Origin: Lachnospiraceae bacterium
GTDB lineage: Bacteria; Bacillota; Clostridia; Lachnospirales; Lachnospiraceae
DNA length: 64,000 nucleotides
Assembly (NCBI GenBank): GCA_910575835.1
Contig: CAJTGB010000009.1
Location: 1 to 64,000, forward strand
Reading direction: 5' to 3'
The position numbers and the translations under genes were made by a program. Position 1 is the stretch's first letter; every line of letters begins with the position of its first letter. This document shows positions 9,442 to 17,791 of this stretch, piece after piece. The notes under the pieces are model-generated. The model did not search any database. It was given only the letters and a program-made list of their open reading frames with translations, and was not told where the DNA came from.

Positions 9442-10935
9442 ATGGAATCTATAGAATCAAAACAGATGCTTGATCTTCCTGCGGCAGACTCTTTGTGCAA
9501 AAAAGAAATTGCCTATATCCGCTCCCACACAGTTACGTGGGAATCTTCGGTGAACAATCAATTTTATCTTGAATACAGCTATAACCGCATCGACTGGTTT
9601 GCTCTGAACGGAGGGAATTCAATTCCTCTTCCCCAGAGTATGCTTCCTATAACGCCGGAACTTCTGGCGCATGATCCCGGCGGCTGCGAACTCTCCCTGT
9701 CTGCCCTTGAACTCTTGCAGAATAGGTACGGCGCACCAGAGCCGGTGTATATATCGGCAGTAGAGAAGATCTCTCGGCCTTCTGGCGCAGCCGAACTGCC
9801 GCGGCGGATCTCTGTAGCCTACACGAACGGGATGCGCGAGGAACGCTCTGTTATCTGGGACGGACTTACCGGCACAATACAGGAGCCGAAGTATGCCGCC
9901 CCTCTCATCAGTCACCGCGCGGACCCTTACGTCTACAGGCACACGGACGGGAAATATTACTTCATCGCGTCTCACACTGACGCGGGCCACAATCTGGACG
10001 GAAGATACCAATACCTGTACCTGATCCTGCGGTGCGCAGACACGCTGGAAGATCTGACGGACAATTCCGGCAGATATACAGAGAAAATCATCTATGAGAA
10101 GAAGCCTGTTAACGGCGGCACCATGAGCCCGCACCTATGGGCGCCGGAGCTCCACTATATCCACGGCGAATGGTTCGTCTATTATACCGCAACGATCTCC
10201 GATCGTTCCTCCTGGCGCATCCGTCCTCATTGCCTCGCCTGCACAGGCTCCGATCCTATGCAGGATTCCTGGATCGAGAGAGGACCGGTTCAGACCACCG
10301 TTAAAGGAGACATTGCATTCACAGATTTTTCATTGGATCACACATACCTGAACCATAACGGGAAGGACTATCTCCTGTGGGCTCAGAAGACAGACAATAT
10401 CTCGGATATCTTCATCGCCGGGCTTGCGGATCCCTGGACCGTCTGCACCCCTGCCGTGCGCCTGACTCATCCCGAGTATAACTGGGAGCTGCACGGCTTC
10501 CCTGTCAATGAGGGACCTGCCGTCATACGGCATGAAGGGCGGATATTCGTAACATTTTCCGCCAGCGGAACGGACGCCTTGTATTGCGTCGGACTCTTGT
10601 ATGCAGATGAGAACTCAGATCTTCTGGATCCCGCATCCTGGACCAAATGCCCGTATCCGGTATTCCAGAGCAGTTCTGTCACCGGATATTACGGCCTTGG
10701 ACATAACAGCTTCACCCAATCCACCGACGGAACCGAGGACCTGATCATCTATCACGGCCGCCAGGAAGAACGGTATCTGGGAGAAGGCGATTATCAGCCT
10801 CTCTATGATGCAGGCCGCAATACTTATGTTGGGAAGGTCTTCTGGGGCAGCGACGGGATGCCGTCCTTCTCTGTGCCCGGTGCGTCCATTGCCGCACGGC
10901 CGGAAGACCTGACCGTCCGGGCAGAAGTAAGGTAA
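9442..10935 (+). CDS. GH43 family glycosidase with N-terminal Ig-like domain (arabinofuranosidase/arabinanase type)
   Basis: This is a five-bladed beta-propeller glycosidase acting on arabinose-containing chains; the exact specificity cannot be read. The GH43 acidic triad is visible: Asp in HRADPYV (near residue 161), Asp in SLDHTYL (near 298) and Glu in NEGPAV (near 355). About 140 residues precede the propeller, including a segment (LPRRISVAYTNG, then VIWDG) resembling a bacterial Ig-like Big_4 domain. There is no signal peptide, so it is cytoplasmic. The ATG at 9442 is preferred over 9424 because AAAGGA lies 7 nt upstream of it. Its last codons begin a tandem repeat. Confidence 0.88.
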   Translation: MESIESKQMLDLPAADSLCKKEIAYIRSHTVTWESSVNNQFYLEYSYNRIDWFALNGGNSIPLPQSMLPITPELLAHDPGGCELSLSALELLQNRYGAPEPVYISAVEKISRPSGAAELPRRISVAYTNGMREERSVIWDGLTGTIQEPKYAAPLISHRADPYVYRHTDGKYYFIASHTDAGHNLDGRYQYLYLILRCADTLEDLTDNSGRYTEKIIYEKKPVNGGTMSPHLWAPELHYIHGEWFVYYTATISDRSSWRIRPHCLACTGSDPMQDSWIERGPVQTTVKGDIAFTDFSLDHTYLNHNGKDYLLWAQKTDNISDIFIAGLADPWTVCTPAVRLTHPEYNWELHGFPVNEGPAVIRHEGRIFVTFSASGTDALYCVGLLYADENSDLLDPASWTKCPYPVFQSSSVTGYYGLGHNSFTQSTDGTEDLIIYHGRQEERYLGEGDYQPLYDAGRNTYVGKVFWGSDGMPSFSVPGASIAARPEDLTVRAEVR

Positions 10936-11045
10936 CAGGACAGCCTGTCCGTCCGGGCAAAAGTAAGGTAACAGGGCAGCCTGTCCGTCCGGGCAGAAGT
11001 AAGGTAACAGGACAGCCTGTCCGTCCAGGCAAAAGTAAGGTAACA
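10915..11045. repeat. 36-bp tandem repeat, about 3.6 copies, starting inside the GH43 stop region
   Basis: Units begin at 10915, 10951, 10987 and 11023, each starting GTCCGGGC (GTCCAGGC in the last) and containing AAGTAAGGTAACAGG. Each complete unit also holds GGACAGCCTGTCC or a close variant, a palindrome with one central base. The first unit covers the last seven codons and stop of the GH43 gene, and each later unit repeats that in-frame stop. Confidence 0.9.
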
Positions 11046-11059
11046 ACGGCGGAATCGCA

Positions 11060-11096
11060 CAAAAAAGGCTGCCGCATACCGCAGCAGCCTTTTTTG
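11060..11096. terminator. Bidirectional terminator between GH43 and nrdG
   Basis: AAAAAAGGCTGC and GCAGCCTTTTTT flank a short loop, giving a GC-rich stem with T-tracts on both strands. It serves the convergent GH43 (plus) and nrdG (minus) genes. Confidence 0.88.
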
Positions 11097-11097
11097 T

Positions 11098-11592
11098 TCA
11101 TTCATACTTTTTCTTCAGTTCAATAATCCGCTGATTACTGCTCCCGCGAAATACCAGTGTTACGTCCTTGAGCTCCTCCACAAACTCACCGTCCACCAGC
11201 ACGTCTATAAATGAAAGCATCTCATCCGTCACTCTGGTATGAACCTTTCCTCCTTCTGCAAGATCCACATCGTACAGATACCCGGTGTAGCACCAGATAT
11301 CCTTCTTCGGATATGCCTTCCGAATCCTCCTTAATAGTTGTATCAGTACGCCTTGATTCTCCGGCTCAAAGGGCTCTCCTCCAAGCAGGGTAAACCCTTG
11401 GATATAGTCCGGCTTAAGCAGCCTTATGATCTCCTCTTCCGTCTCCTCTGTATAAGGCTTTCCATACTGAAAATCCCAGGTCTCAGGATTAAAACATCCC
11501 TTGCAGTGATGCCTGCATCCTGATACAAACAGACTGACCCGCACCCCCGGGCCGTCCGCTATATCACATTCTTTTATATTTCCATAATGCAT
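11098..11592 (-). CDS. nrdG: Anaerobic ribonucleotide reductase activating protein
   Basis: This radical SAM enzyme installs the glycyl radical on NrdD. The 164-residue product carries the CX3CX2C iron-sulfur motif at Cys26, Cys30 and Cys33 (SGCRHHCKGCFN) and the GGEP motif (LLGGEPFEPEN). It lies 30 bp downstream of nrdD in the same direction and ends at a bidirectional terminator, so nrdD-nrdG form a two-gene operon, which is the normal arrangement. Confidence 0.96.
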   Translation of the reverse strand: MHYGNIKECDIADGPGVRVSLFVSGCRHHCKGCFNPETWDFQYGKPYTEETEEEIIRLLKPDYIQGFTLLGGEPFEPENQGVLIQLLRRIRKAYPKKDIWCYTGYLYDVDLAEGGKVHTRVTDEMLSFIDVLVDGEFVEELKDVTLVFRGSSNQRIIELKKKYE

Positions 11593-11622
11593 ATTCTCAC
11601 CTTTTCCTCAGCGCTTCCCGTT

Positions 11623-13812
11623 CTACAGATGCAGCACCCTGTCCTTGATCTCCTGGGTCCGGCCCTGGTTCCAGAACTGCGTACCGATATAACCGCAAGT
11701 CCTGCGCGCTACAAACATCTTGTCCTGATCCATATTGCTGCAGTTCGGACATTCCCACTGAAGCTTCCCGGCCTCGTCCTCCTTGATCAAGATCTCGCCG
11801 TCATAACCGCAGCATTCACAGTAATCGCTCTTCGTATTCAGCTCTGCGTACATGATATTGTCATAGATGAACTTCATCACAGACAGCACGGCCGGAATAT
11901 TATTCTGCATATTCGGCACTTCGATATAGCTGATAGCGCCGCCCGGGGACAGCTTCTGGAAATCCGCCTCGAACTTCAGCTTCTTAAAGGCGTCGATCTC
12001 CTCGGATACATGTACATGATAGCTGTTCGTGATATAATTCTTATCCGTAACACCCTCAATAATGCCGAACCGCTTCTTCAGGCACTTGGCAAACTTGTAA
12101 GTAGTGGATTCCATCGGAGTACCGTATACGGAATAACTGATATTCTCCGCATCCCTCCACTCCTTGCACTTATCGTTCAATCTCTGCATAACCGCAAGGG
12201 CAAACGGTCTTGCTTCCGCATCGGTGTGGGTCTTCCCCAGCATCCGCATACACATCTCATAGAGTCCGGCATAGCCCAGAGAGATGGTCGAATAGCCGTC
12301 ATACAACAGCTTGTCAATGACTTCGCCCTTCTTCAAACGCGCCAGCGCGCCGTACTGCCACAGGATCGGCGCCACATCCGATACCGTCCCCAGAAGCCTC
12401 TCATGCCGGCATCGAAGCCCTCTGTGGCACAGCTCCAGACGCTCATCCAGAATCTCCCAGAACTTATCCATATCCCCCTCGGAAGAACAAGCCACATCCA
12501 CCAGATTGATCGTCACGACCCCCTGGTTAAATCTTCCGTAGAACTTATGGCGTCCGTCCTCATTCATCTGAGAATCCTCTACCGTCAGGAAGGATCTGCA
12601 TCCCATACAGGGATATACCTCACCCCGCTTCAGTTCCTTCATCATCTTGGCTGAGATATAATCCGGCACCATACGCTTCGCCGTACACTCAGCCGCAAGC
12701 TTCGTCAGATGCCAATATCTGGTTCCTTCTGTTATATTGTCTTCATCCAGCACATAGATCAGCTTCGGGAATGCCGGCGTGATCCATACGCCCTTCTCAT
12801 TCTTCACGCCCTGCATACGCTGGATCAGCACTTCCTCTATGATCAGGGCAAGATCCTCTCTTAACTGCCCGTCCGCCACTTCGTCCAGATACATAAATAT
12901 CGTCACAAACGGCGCTTGTCCGTTACAGGTCATCAGTGTGATCAATTGGTACTGGATCGTCTGGATCCCGCTCTTGACCTCTTCCCGCAGTCTCCGCTCC
13001 GTCACCCGTTCAACGATCGCCTCCTCCAGACTCTCTCCGCATTCCCTGCGCTCTTCCACTACGCTTTTGCGGAGCTTCTTCCTGCTGATATCTACAAACG
13101 GCGCCAGGTGTGCCAGTGTAAAGGACTGACCGCCGTACTGGTTGCTGGCAACCTGCGCAACGATCTGAGTTGTCACATTACACGCTGTAAAGAAGCTGTG
13201 CGGCTTCTCGATCAGCGTCTCGCTGATCACAGTCCCGTTCTGCAGCATATCCTCCAGATTGATCAGGTCACAGTTATGTTCCTTCTGAGCAAAATAATCA
13301 GAATCGTGGAAATGGATGATTCCCTCTTCATGCGCATTCACGATCTCCGCCGGGAGCAGCACGCGCTTCGACAGGTCCTTGCTGACCTCGCCCGCCATAT
13401 AATCCCTCTGGGTAGAATTGATCACAGGGTTCTTGTTGGAATTCTCCTGAGTGACCTCTTCGTTGATATTCTCGATCAGGGAGAGTATACCGTTGTCCGT
13501 TGTGTTGGACTTACGCTTCAGTTCTCTCCTGTAGCGGTAACGCACATACTTCTGCGCAACCTCATATCCCCGCATCTCCATGATACCGCGCTCAACCATA
13601 TCCTGGATATCTTCTACATTCACCGCGTGAGTAAGCTCTCCCACACGGGCCGCAATATTATCTGCAACCGCAACGATCTGGTATTCGTTCATCTGATGGA
13701 TCCTGTCTACCTCTTCATTCGCCGCCTTAACAGCGTTCACGATCTTAGAAAGGTCAAAGACCACTTCCTCCCCATTCCGCTTGATCACATTCGTCTTCAC
13801 TTCCATATTCAT
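11623..13812 (-). CDS. nrdD: Anaerobic ribonucleoside-triphosphate reductase
   Basis: This oxygen-sensitive class III reductase makes deoxynucleotides under anaerobic conditions. The 729-residue protein begins with an ATP-cone allosteric domain (about residues 5-95, VIKRNGEEVVFDLSKI). The catalytic barrel contains FFTACNVTTQIV and SNQYGGQSF. Near the C terminus are two zinc-binding CxxC pairs (CECCGYDG and ECPNC), then the glycyl radical motif RTCGYIG. A ribosome binding site AGAGGG precedes the start; a start two codons later is also possible. A candidate NrdR box lies upstream. Confidence 0.96.
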   Translation of the reverse strand: MNMEVKTNVIKRNGEEVVFDLSKIVNAVKAANEEVDRIHQMNEYQIVAVADNIAARVGELTHAVNVEDIQDMVERGIMEMRGYEVAQKYVRYRYRRELKRKSNTTDNGILSLIENINEEVTQENSNKNPVINSTQRDYMAGEVSKDLSKRVLLPAEIVNAHEEGIIHFHDSDYFAQKEHNCDLINLEDMLQNGTVISETLIEKPHSFFTACNVTTQIVAQVASNQYGGQSFTLAHLAPFVDISRKKLRKSVVEERRECGESLEEAIVERVTERRLREEVKSGIQTIQYQLITLMTCNGQAPFVTIFMYLDEVADGQLREDLALIIEEVLIQRMQGVKNEKGVWITPAFPKLIYVLDEDNITEGTRYWHLTKLAAECTAKRMVPDYISAKMMKELKRGEVYPCMGCRSFLTVEDSQMNEDGRHKFYGRFNQGVVTINLVDVACSSEGDMDKFWEILDERLELCHRGLRCRHERLLGTVSDVAPILWQYGALARLKKGEVIDKLLYDGYSTISLGYAGLYEMCMRMLGKTHTDAEARPFALAVMQRLNDKCKEWRDAENISYSVYGTPMESTTYKFAKCLKKRFGIIEGVTDKNYITNSYHVHVSEEIDAFKKLKFEADFQKLSPGGAISYIEVPNMQNNIPAVLSVMKFIYDNIMYAELNTKSDYCECCGYDGEILIKEDEAGKLQWECPNCSNMDQDKMFVARRTCGYIGTQFWNQGRTQEIKDRVLHL

Positions 13813-13862
13813 TGAATTCCCTCTCTTTCACCTACAAAATATTGATACTCCCTCGTACTCTT

Positions 13863-13878
13863 GCACAATATGTAGCGT
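13863..13878. promoter_or_regulatory. Candidate NrdR box upstream of nrdD
   Basis: GCACAATATGTAGCGT matches the remembered NrdR consensus acaCwATATaTwgtgt at 13 of 16 positions. It lies about 50 bp upstream of the nrdD start. NrdR boxes usually come in pairs; a second site at 13834 matches poorly (10 of 16) and is spaced 29 rather than about 31 bp. Confidence 0.45.
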
Positions 13879-14002
13879 CACGTACTATCATACACCAATC
13901 CAGTCAGAAAGTGAAGAGAAAGTTATAAAAAAAATTTACCAAATATCCCCCTGTTTTTTGTGCTTATTTTCTCTATTTACGATAGCATATAAGAGATACC
14001 TT

Positions 14003-14815
14003 CTACAAAAGCCCCAGATGAAGAAATGCCTTCCACAGCCCGTCTTCCATGATAGGCGCCGTCACATAATCCGCGATCTCCTTCACCCACTCCGTTCCGT
14101 TCCCCATGGCCACGCCCGTCCCGGCGTACCGTATCATCTCGATGTCATTGTCGCTGTCTCCGACCGCGACCGCATCTTCTCTGCCGCATTCCTTCGCCCT
14201 CAGGATTTGGCGCATCCCCTCCGCCTTGGTGCTGTATCGGGGTGTGATCTCACATGCCCAGATTCCCTGGCCGGCAATACGAAGCTCCGTAATATGAAAA
14301 GAATATCCCCACTTGGACAGAATCGTCCCGCCGGTGTCAGCTTCCCCGAACACTACAAGCTTCTCAACCTCCGGCACATCCAGAAGCGACTCCACCCATA
14401 CAGGCATAACAGGCTCCTTGCACATACAATTCCCCTTAAACACATCGTCCAATATCTTCTGATACTCTGCCCTGCTGTCCCTGAGCACATAGCTCTCCCT
14501 GCTGTTCCCCATCTCTACTACACACCGCTGCTCCAAAAGATCCTTCATAAGCTCAATATAGGCAAGCTGTGTAAAATATCTGCGCGCGATCTTCTCTTCC
14601 TTATACTCGACATATCCGCCCGAACTGGCGATCACTCCGTCAAAGCCAATATCCAGGATCTCTTTCTCTATGCGGAAATATTCCCGTCCTGTATTGATCA
14701 CTGCTTCATGTCCATTCTGCCGGGCCTTGCGGATCGCTTCTTTCGCAGTCGCAGGTACCGTCCCATCAAAATTTCTAATCGTACCGTCAATATCCAGAAA
14801 TATTACTTTTCCCAT
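14003..14815 (-). CDS. Cof-type HAD-family phosphatase
   Basis: A 270-residue HAD hydrolase of the Cof/IIB group, likely acting on small phosphorylated metabolites such as sugar phosphates. The catalytic DIDGT motif (residues 8-12, Asp-x-Asp) and the C-terminal GDSDNDIEMI metal-binding motif are intact. The Cof-type cap lies between them (residues about 80-190). The start follows AAGAAAGG. It stands alone between nrdD and an XRE regulator on the same strand. Substrate cannot be predicted. Confidence 0.9.
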   Translation of the reverse strand: MGKVIFLDIDGTIRNFDGTVPATAKEAIRKARQNGHEAVINTGREYFRIEKEILDIGFDGVIASSGGYVEYKEEKIARRYFTQLAYIELMKDLLEQRCVVEMGNSRESYVLRDSRAEYQKILDDVFKGNCMCKEPVMPVWVESLLDVPEVEKLVVFGEADTGGTILSKWGYSFHITELRIAGQGIWACEITPRYSTKAEGMRQILRAKECGREDAVAVGDSDNDIEMIRYAGTGVAMGNGTEWVKEIADYVTAPIMEDGLWKAFLHLGLL

Positions 14816-14983
14816 GATCTATTACCTTTCTTAGCCCCATCTGCGTTGTCCATATACTATGTTATCACATTCTTCTTAAGTTGGATAATATTTTTTCATA
14901 TTTCTGTTAATTTTCGAGGACAATACCCAAACACTCGTCATCCGTTCTATACAAATTATACAAAAACAATCCGCAACTAAAAA

Positions 14984-15012
14984 CAGCGACCTGTATACGC
15001 ACAGATCACTGC
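14984..15012 (-). terminator. Terminator overlapping the end of the XRE gene
   Basis: On the minus strand CAGTGATCTGT pairs with ACAGGTCGCTG, including wobble pairs, around a 6-nt loop. A TTTTTAG tract follows. The 5' arm lies in the last codons of the regulator gene. Confidence 0.65.
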
Positions 15013-15257
15013 TCTATCTCATTCCCCGCCTCATTCTCCGATACCGGTTCTTCTTGTTTTAATATCAGGATATCATTTATATCGCACTTCAGAAAATCAC
15101 AGATCTTCTCCAAAGTATGCAGGTCCACACGGGCTACCTTATTCTTACAATATCTGTTCAGTTGTGTACGCTGTAATTTGCACATATAGCACAGCTGAGT
15201 CTTACTGATACCTCTTTCAGCCAATAGCCTCTCTATTTCAATTACAATCTTGCTCAT
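15006..15257 (-). CDS. Small XRE-family helix-turn-helix regulator
   Basis: This 83-residue protein is essentially one Cro/C1-type DNA-binding domain (residues 5-65: LLAERGISKTQLCYMCKLQR, then TLEKICDFLKCDINDIL) with an acidic tail. GAGGTTGAAGT precedes the ATG. Such stand-alone Xre_N proteins (YozG-type) are usually autoregulatory or control a neighbour. Divergent from it is a small exported ORF at 15393, a possible target. No sensor domain is visible. Confidence 0.88.
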   Translation of the reverse strand: MSKIVIEIERLLAERGISKTQLCYMCKLQRTQLNRYCKNKVARVDLHTLEKICDFLKCDINDILILKQEEPVSENEAGNEIEQ

Positions 15258-15392
15258 ACTTCAACCTCATGCATGTTTTTTATAAGTATACCCATATTTT
15301 CATTGAAAAAATAGATGTATTAAATTACACTATAAGATATTACACTGTTTATTTTAGGAACATACATAACGTCAAAAGGGGGTATTCTGTAT

Positions 15393-15740
15393 ATGAAAAA
15401 AAGAACAAAGCTTCTGATTATTGCAGGGATAGGCCTGACACTGGCCTTTTGCCTGGAAGAGCGCCGTCCGTATGAGATACTGTACTCAACAGTCATGACC
15501 TCTCCGAACCTCACGGAGAATCAGATCACTCTGGTAGTGCACAGCCTTCTCCCCATTGACAAAGGCTTGTTGGCCAAAGAGATCATCGACGATCACCAAC
15601 GGCTGAACGGCGGACGCCCGAATCCGCGTTTTGAACTGGAGCTTTACCGCACGAAGCTGCATTACCGGCTGGGAATCATCTACGATACGCTCCTGTGCGA
15701 CGAGACCGGGCGGATTCTGCCGGATGCAGAATGGCTTTAA
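15393..15740 (+). CDS. Small putative membrane-anchored or secreted protein, unknown function
   Basis: This 115-residue ORF has a strong site (AAAGGGGG, 9 nt before ATG). Its N terminus has the form of a signal or anchor: KKRTK, a hydrophobic stretch to residue 18, then LAFC, where Cys20 is a weak lipobox-like residue. The rest is hydrophilic with a terminal acidic, Trp-containing segment. No family is recognised. It is the only plus-strand gene between the XRE regulator and tatD and has no clear terminator of its own, since the following hairpin has its T-tract on the other strand. Confidence 0.65.
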   Translation: MKKRTKLLIIAGIGLTLAFCLEERRPYEILYSTVMTSPNLTENQITLVVHSLLPIDKGLLAKEIIDDHQRLNGGRPNPRFELELYRTKLHYRLGIIYDTLLCDETGRILPDAEWL

Positions 15741-15741
15741 C

Positions 15742-15787
15742 AAAAAAACTGCCAGAAAATGCTTCGCCCATACATTTTCTGACAGTC
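15742..15787 (-). terminator. Terminator of tatD
   Basis: ACTG-CCAGAAAATG and CATTTTCTG-ACAGT form a long stem with one mismatch around an 11-nt loop. The T7 tract is on the minus strand, so it ends transcripts from tatD. Confidence 0.85.
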
Positions 15788-15793
15788 GCTCAT

Positions 15794-16570
15794 CTACCGC
15801 GTCAAAGGCTGTCCATACAGCCTTTTTGCGTTCTCTTCCGTACGTGATATAACCTCGCCGCAAGGAATTCCCTTTATCTTCGCGATCTCCTCGGCAACAT
15901 ACCGGATATACGCCGAGTTATTCCGCTTCCCCCGGTAAGGCACAGGCGCAAGATAAGGGCAGTCCGTCTCAAGGACAATGGACTCAAGCGGAATCTCCTC
16001 CACGGTTTCCTTTAATCTGCGCGCGTTCTTGAAGGTGACCACCCCGCCGACTCCGATATAGAAGCCCATCTTCACATACTCCTTCGCCATTTCCCTGGAA
16101 TAAGAATAACAGTGGATCACACCCTTCAAGCCCCCGGCGTATTCCTTCATGATCTCCATGGTGTCCGCGGCGGCCTCCCGGCTGTGGATCAGCACCGGAA
16201 GACCAAGCTCCCTTGCAAGTTCAAGCTGCCGGATAAACCATTTCTTCTGCACCTCGTGAGATTCATTGTCCCAGTAATAGTCCAGACCGATCTCTCCGAC
16301 AGCGATCACCTTATCTCTTCTGAACAATTCTCGCATGCGGGCAAACCTCTCCTCATTCAGCTCCCCCGCGTGGTCTGGATGGACTCCCGCCGCCGCATAC
16401 ATAAAGGGATAATCCTGCACCATATCCGCCACTCGTTCGCAGGACGCATAGGACGCGCTGACATTCACGATCGTTCCCACTCCGTGATCCGCCATAGCAC
16501 GCAGAAGCTCTTCTCTGTCCTCATCGAACTGGGCGTCGTCATAATGGGCATGTGTATCATATATCATCAA
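15794..16570 (-). CDS. TatD-family metal-dependent hydrolase (DNase)
   Basis: A 258-residue amidohydrolase-fold protein of the TatD family; characterised members are magnesium-dependent DNases. Metal ligands are visible: the THAHYDD motif at the N terminus, the GEIGLDYYW Glu, the LIHSREA His, a VIHCYS His and the ETDCPYLAP Asp. It follows ddh by 38 bp in the same direction and is downstream of metG, matching the common metG-tatD neighbourhood in Firmicutes, here interrupted by ddh and an inverted-repeat element. Confidence 0.93.
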   Translation of the reverse strand: MMIYDTHAHYDDAQFDEDREELLRAMADHGVGTIVNVSASYASCERVADMVQDYPFMYAAAGVHPDHAGELNEERFARMRELFRRDKVIAVGEIGLDYYWDNESHEVQKKWFIRQLELARELGLPVLIHSREAAADTMEIMKEYAGGLKGVIHCYSYSREMAKEYVKMGFYIGVGGVVTFKNARRLKETVEEIPLESIVLETDCPYLAPVPYRGKRNNSAYIRYVAEEIAKIKGIPCGEVISRTEENAKRLYGQPLTR

Positions 16571-16608
16571 AACTCCCCCTGTCCAAGCTTCATGATTCCG
16601 GCTCCCTC

Positions 16609-17595
16609 CTACAGAAGGCCGGCTCTCAGTTCTTCCGGAGTCTTCATGGACAGCAGGGCAGGTGCAATGTCAAATACAGACTTCGCCCCGCATTCTCCCG
16701 CCTTCGCCAGACGGTGCGCCGCCCTCGCATAACAGATCAGTACGCTCGCCGTGAATTCCGGATTGGAATCCAGCTTCAGGAAATACTCGATGATATGCTT
16801 ACTCCCATCCTCCCCGGTCTCTCCGCTTCGGATCACGAACCCGCCGTGAGGCATCTTGCTATGCTGCGCCTTTAATTCTTCCTCTGTGATAAATGTTACC
16901 GTCGTGTCATACTCGTCGAAATAATTAGGCATCGTCTTGATGGCCGTCTCGATCGCCTTAAGATCTGCTCCCTCTTCCGGAACCACATAACATTCCCGAA
17001 GATGCTTCTCCCTCGTCGTAAGCGCAGGCTCACTTCCGCTCCGCACCCGGTCTACCGCCGCCTCGACAGGCACCGTATACTGAATGCCGTTCTTCACGCC
17101 TTCCACCCGGCGGATCGCATCCGAATGCCCCTGGCTGACCCCCTTGCCCCAGAACGTATACGTGCTTCCCTGCGGCAGGATAGACTCCGCATACAGCCGG
17201 TTCAGCGAGAACATACCCGGATCCCAGCCCACAGAGATAATTCCGATCTTGCCGCCTTCCTTCGCGGCCTTATCCATATCCGCATAATACTCCGGTATCC
17301 TCGCATGAGTATCGAAGCTGTCGATGGTGTTAAAATCCGCCGCGATCTTCGGCCCCATCACCGGCAGGTCCGTCGCAGAACCGCCGCAGAGCACCATAAC
17401 GTCGATCTCATCCTTCATGGACAGCATATCGTCCATGTGCTTCACCGACGCTCCCTCCGTGCGGATCTTCACGGCAGACGGGTCGCGCCTTGTAAAGACA
17501 GCCTTAAGTTCCATATCCTCGTTGCGGGCGATCGCAAGCTCCACGCCTCTTCCGATATTGCCATATCCAACAATTCCAATCCTGATCTTATCCAT
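16609..17595 (-). CDS. ddh: meso-Diaminopimelate dehydrogenase
   Basis: This enzyme converts tetrahydrodipicolinate directly to meso-diaminopimelate with NADPH, a one-step route to lysine and peptidoglycan precursor. The 328-residue length is normal. The N-terminal Rossmann motif IGIVGYGNIGRGVE (residues 6-19) and the CGGSATDLPVMGP and SVGWDPGMFSLNR segments identify the family. It has its own ribosome site and sits between an inverted-repeat element and tatD. Confidence 0.94.
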   Translation of the reverse strand: MDKIRIGIVGYGNIGRGVELAIARNEDMELKAVFTRRDPSAVKIRTEGASVKHMDDMLSMKDEIDVMVLCGGSATDLPVMGPKIAADFNTIDSFDTHARIPEYYADMDKAAKEGGKIGIISVGWDPGMFSLNRLYAESILPQGSTYTFWGKGVSQGHSDAIRRVEGVKNGIQYTVPVEAAVDRVRSGSEPALTTREKHLRECYVVPEEGADLKAIETAIKTMPNYFDEYDTTVTFITEEELKAQHSKMPHGGFVIRSGETGEDGSKHIIEYFLKLDSNPEFTASVLICYARAAHRLAKAGECGAKSVFDIAPALLSMKTPEELRAGLL

Positions 17596-17616
17596 ATCAT
17601 ATCCTCACTTTCTTCA

Positions 17617-17782
17617 CCTAGTACACCGAATAATAAGTAACCAGCCATATAACTTGCCTGATTTTCCATCTGCGTCGTTGTTGTCAATCGGCGTAGCGCC
17701 CACTACGCCTCATTCCTCCGCCTTGCATATGAAAAATCATTCTGCGTTATATGGCTAGGAACTTATTTTTCGGTGTACTAGG
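17617..17782. mobile_element. 166-bp inverted-repeat (MITE-like) element
   Basis: The element is flanked by CCTAGTACACCG (17617-17628) and its exact complement CGGTGTACTAGG (17771-17782). Pairing continues inwards through AATAAGT/ACTTATT, GCCATATAAC/GTTATATGGC and GATTTTCCAT/ATGAAAAATC (one mismatch). A central GGCGTAG/CTACGCC hairpin completes it, so almost the whole length can fold on itself. It encodes nothing. It lies between metG and ddh and could also stop transcription. Confidence 0.75.
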
Positions 17783-17791
17783 GACAAATGC

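Noticed and set aside
10915-11045. 36-bp repeats as a CRISPR array
   Set aside because: The units are directly adjacent with no spacers between them, and there are no cas genes.
10615-11046. Minus-strand ORF with repeated LPYFCPDGQ units
   Set aside because: It is the shadow of the GH43 3' end and its tandem repeat; it has no ribosome site and runs through a terminator region.
11587-12654. Long plus-strand ORF opposite nrdD
   Set aside because: It is antisense to a clearly real gene, with no ribosome site and a His/Leu/Arg-rich shadow composition.
13834-13849. Second NrdR box
   Set aside because: Only 10 of 16 consensus positions match and the spacing to the first box is 29 bp; kept only as a remark.
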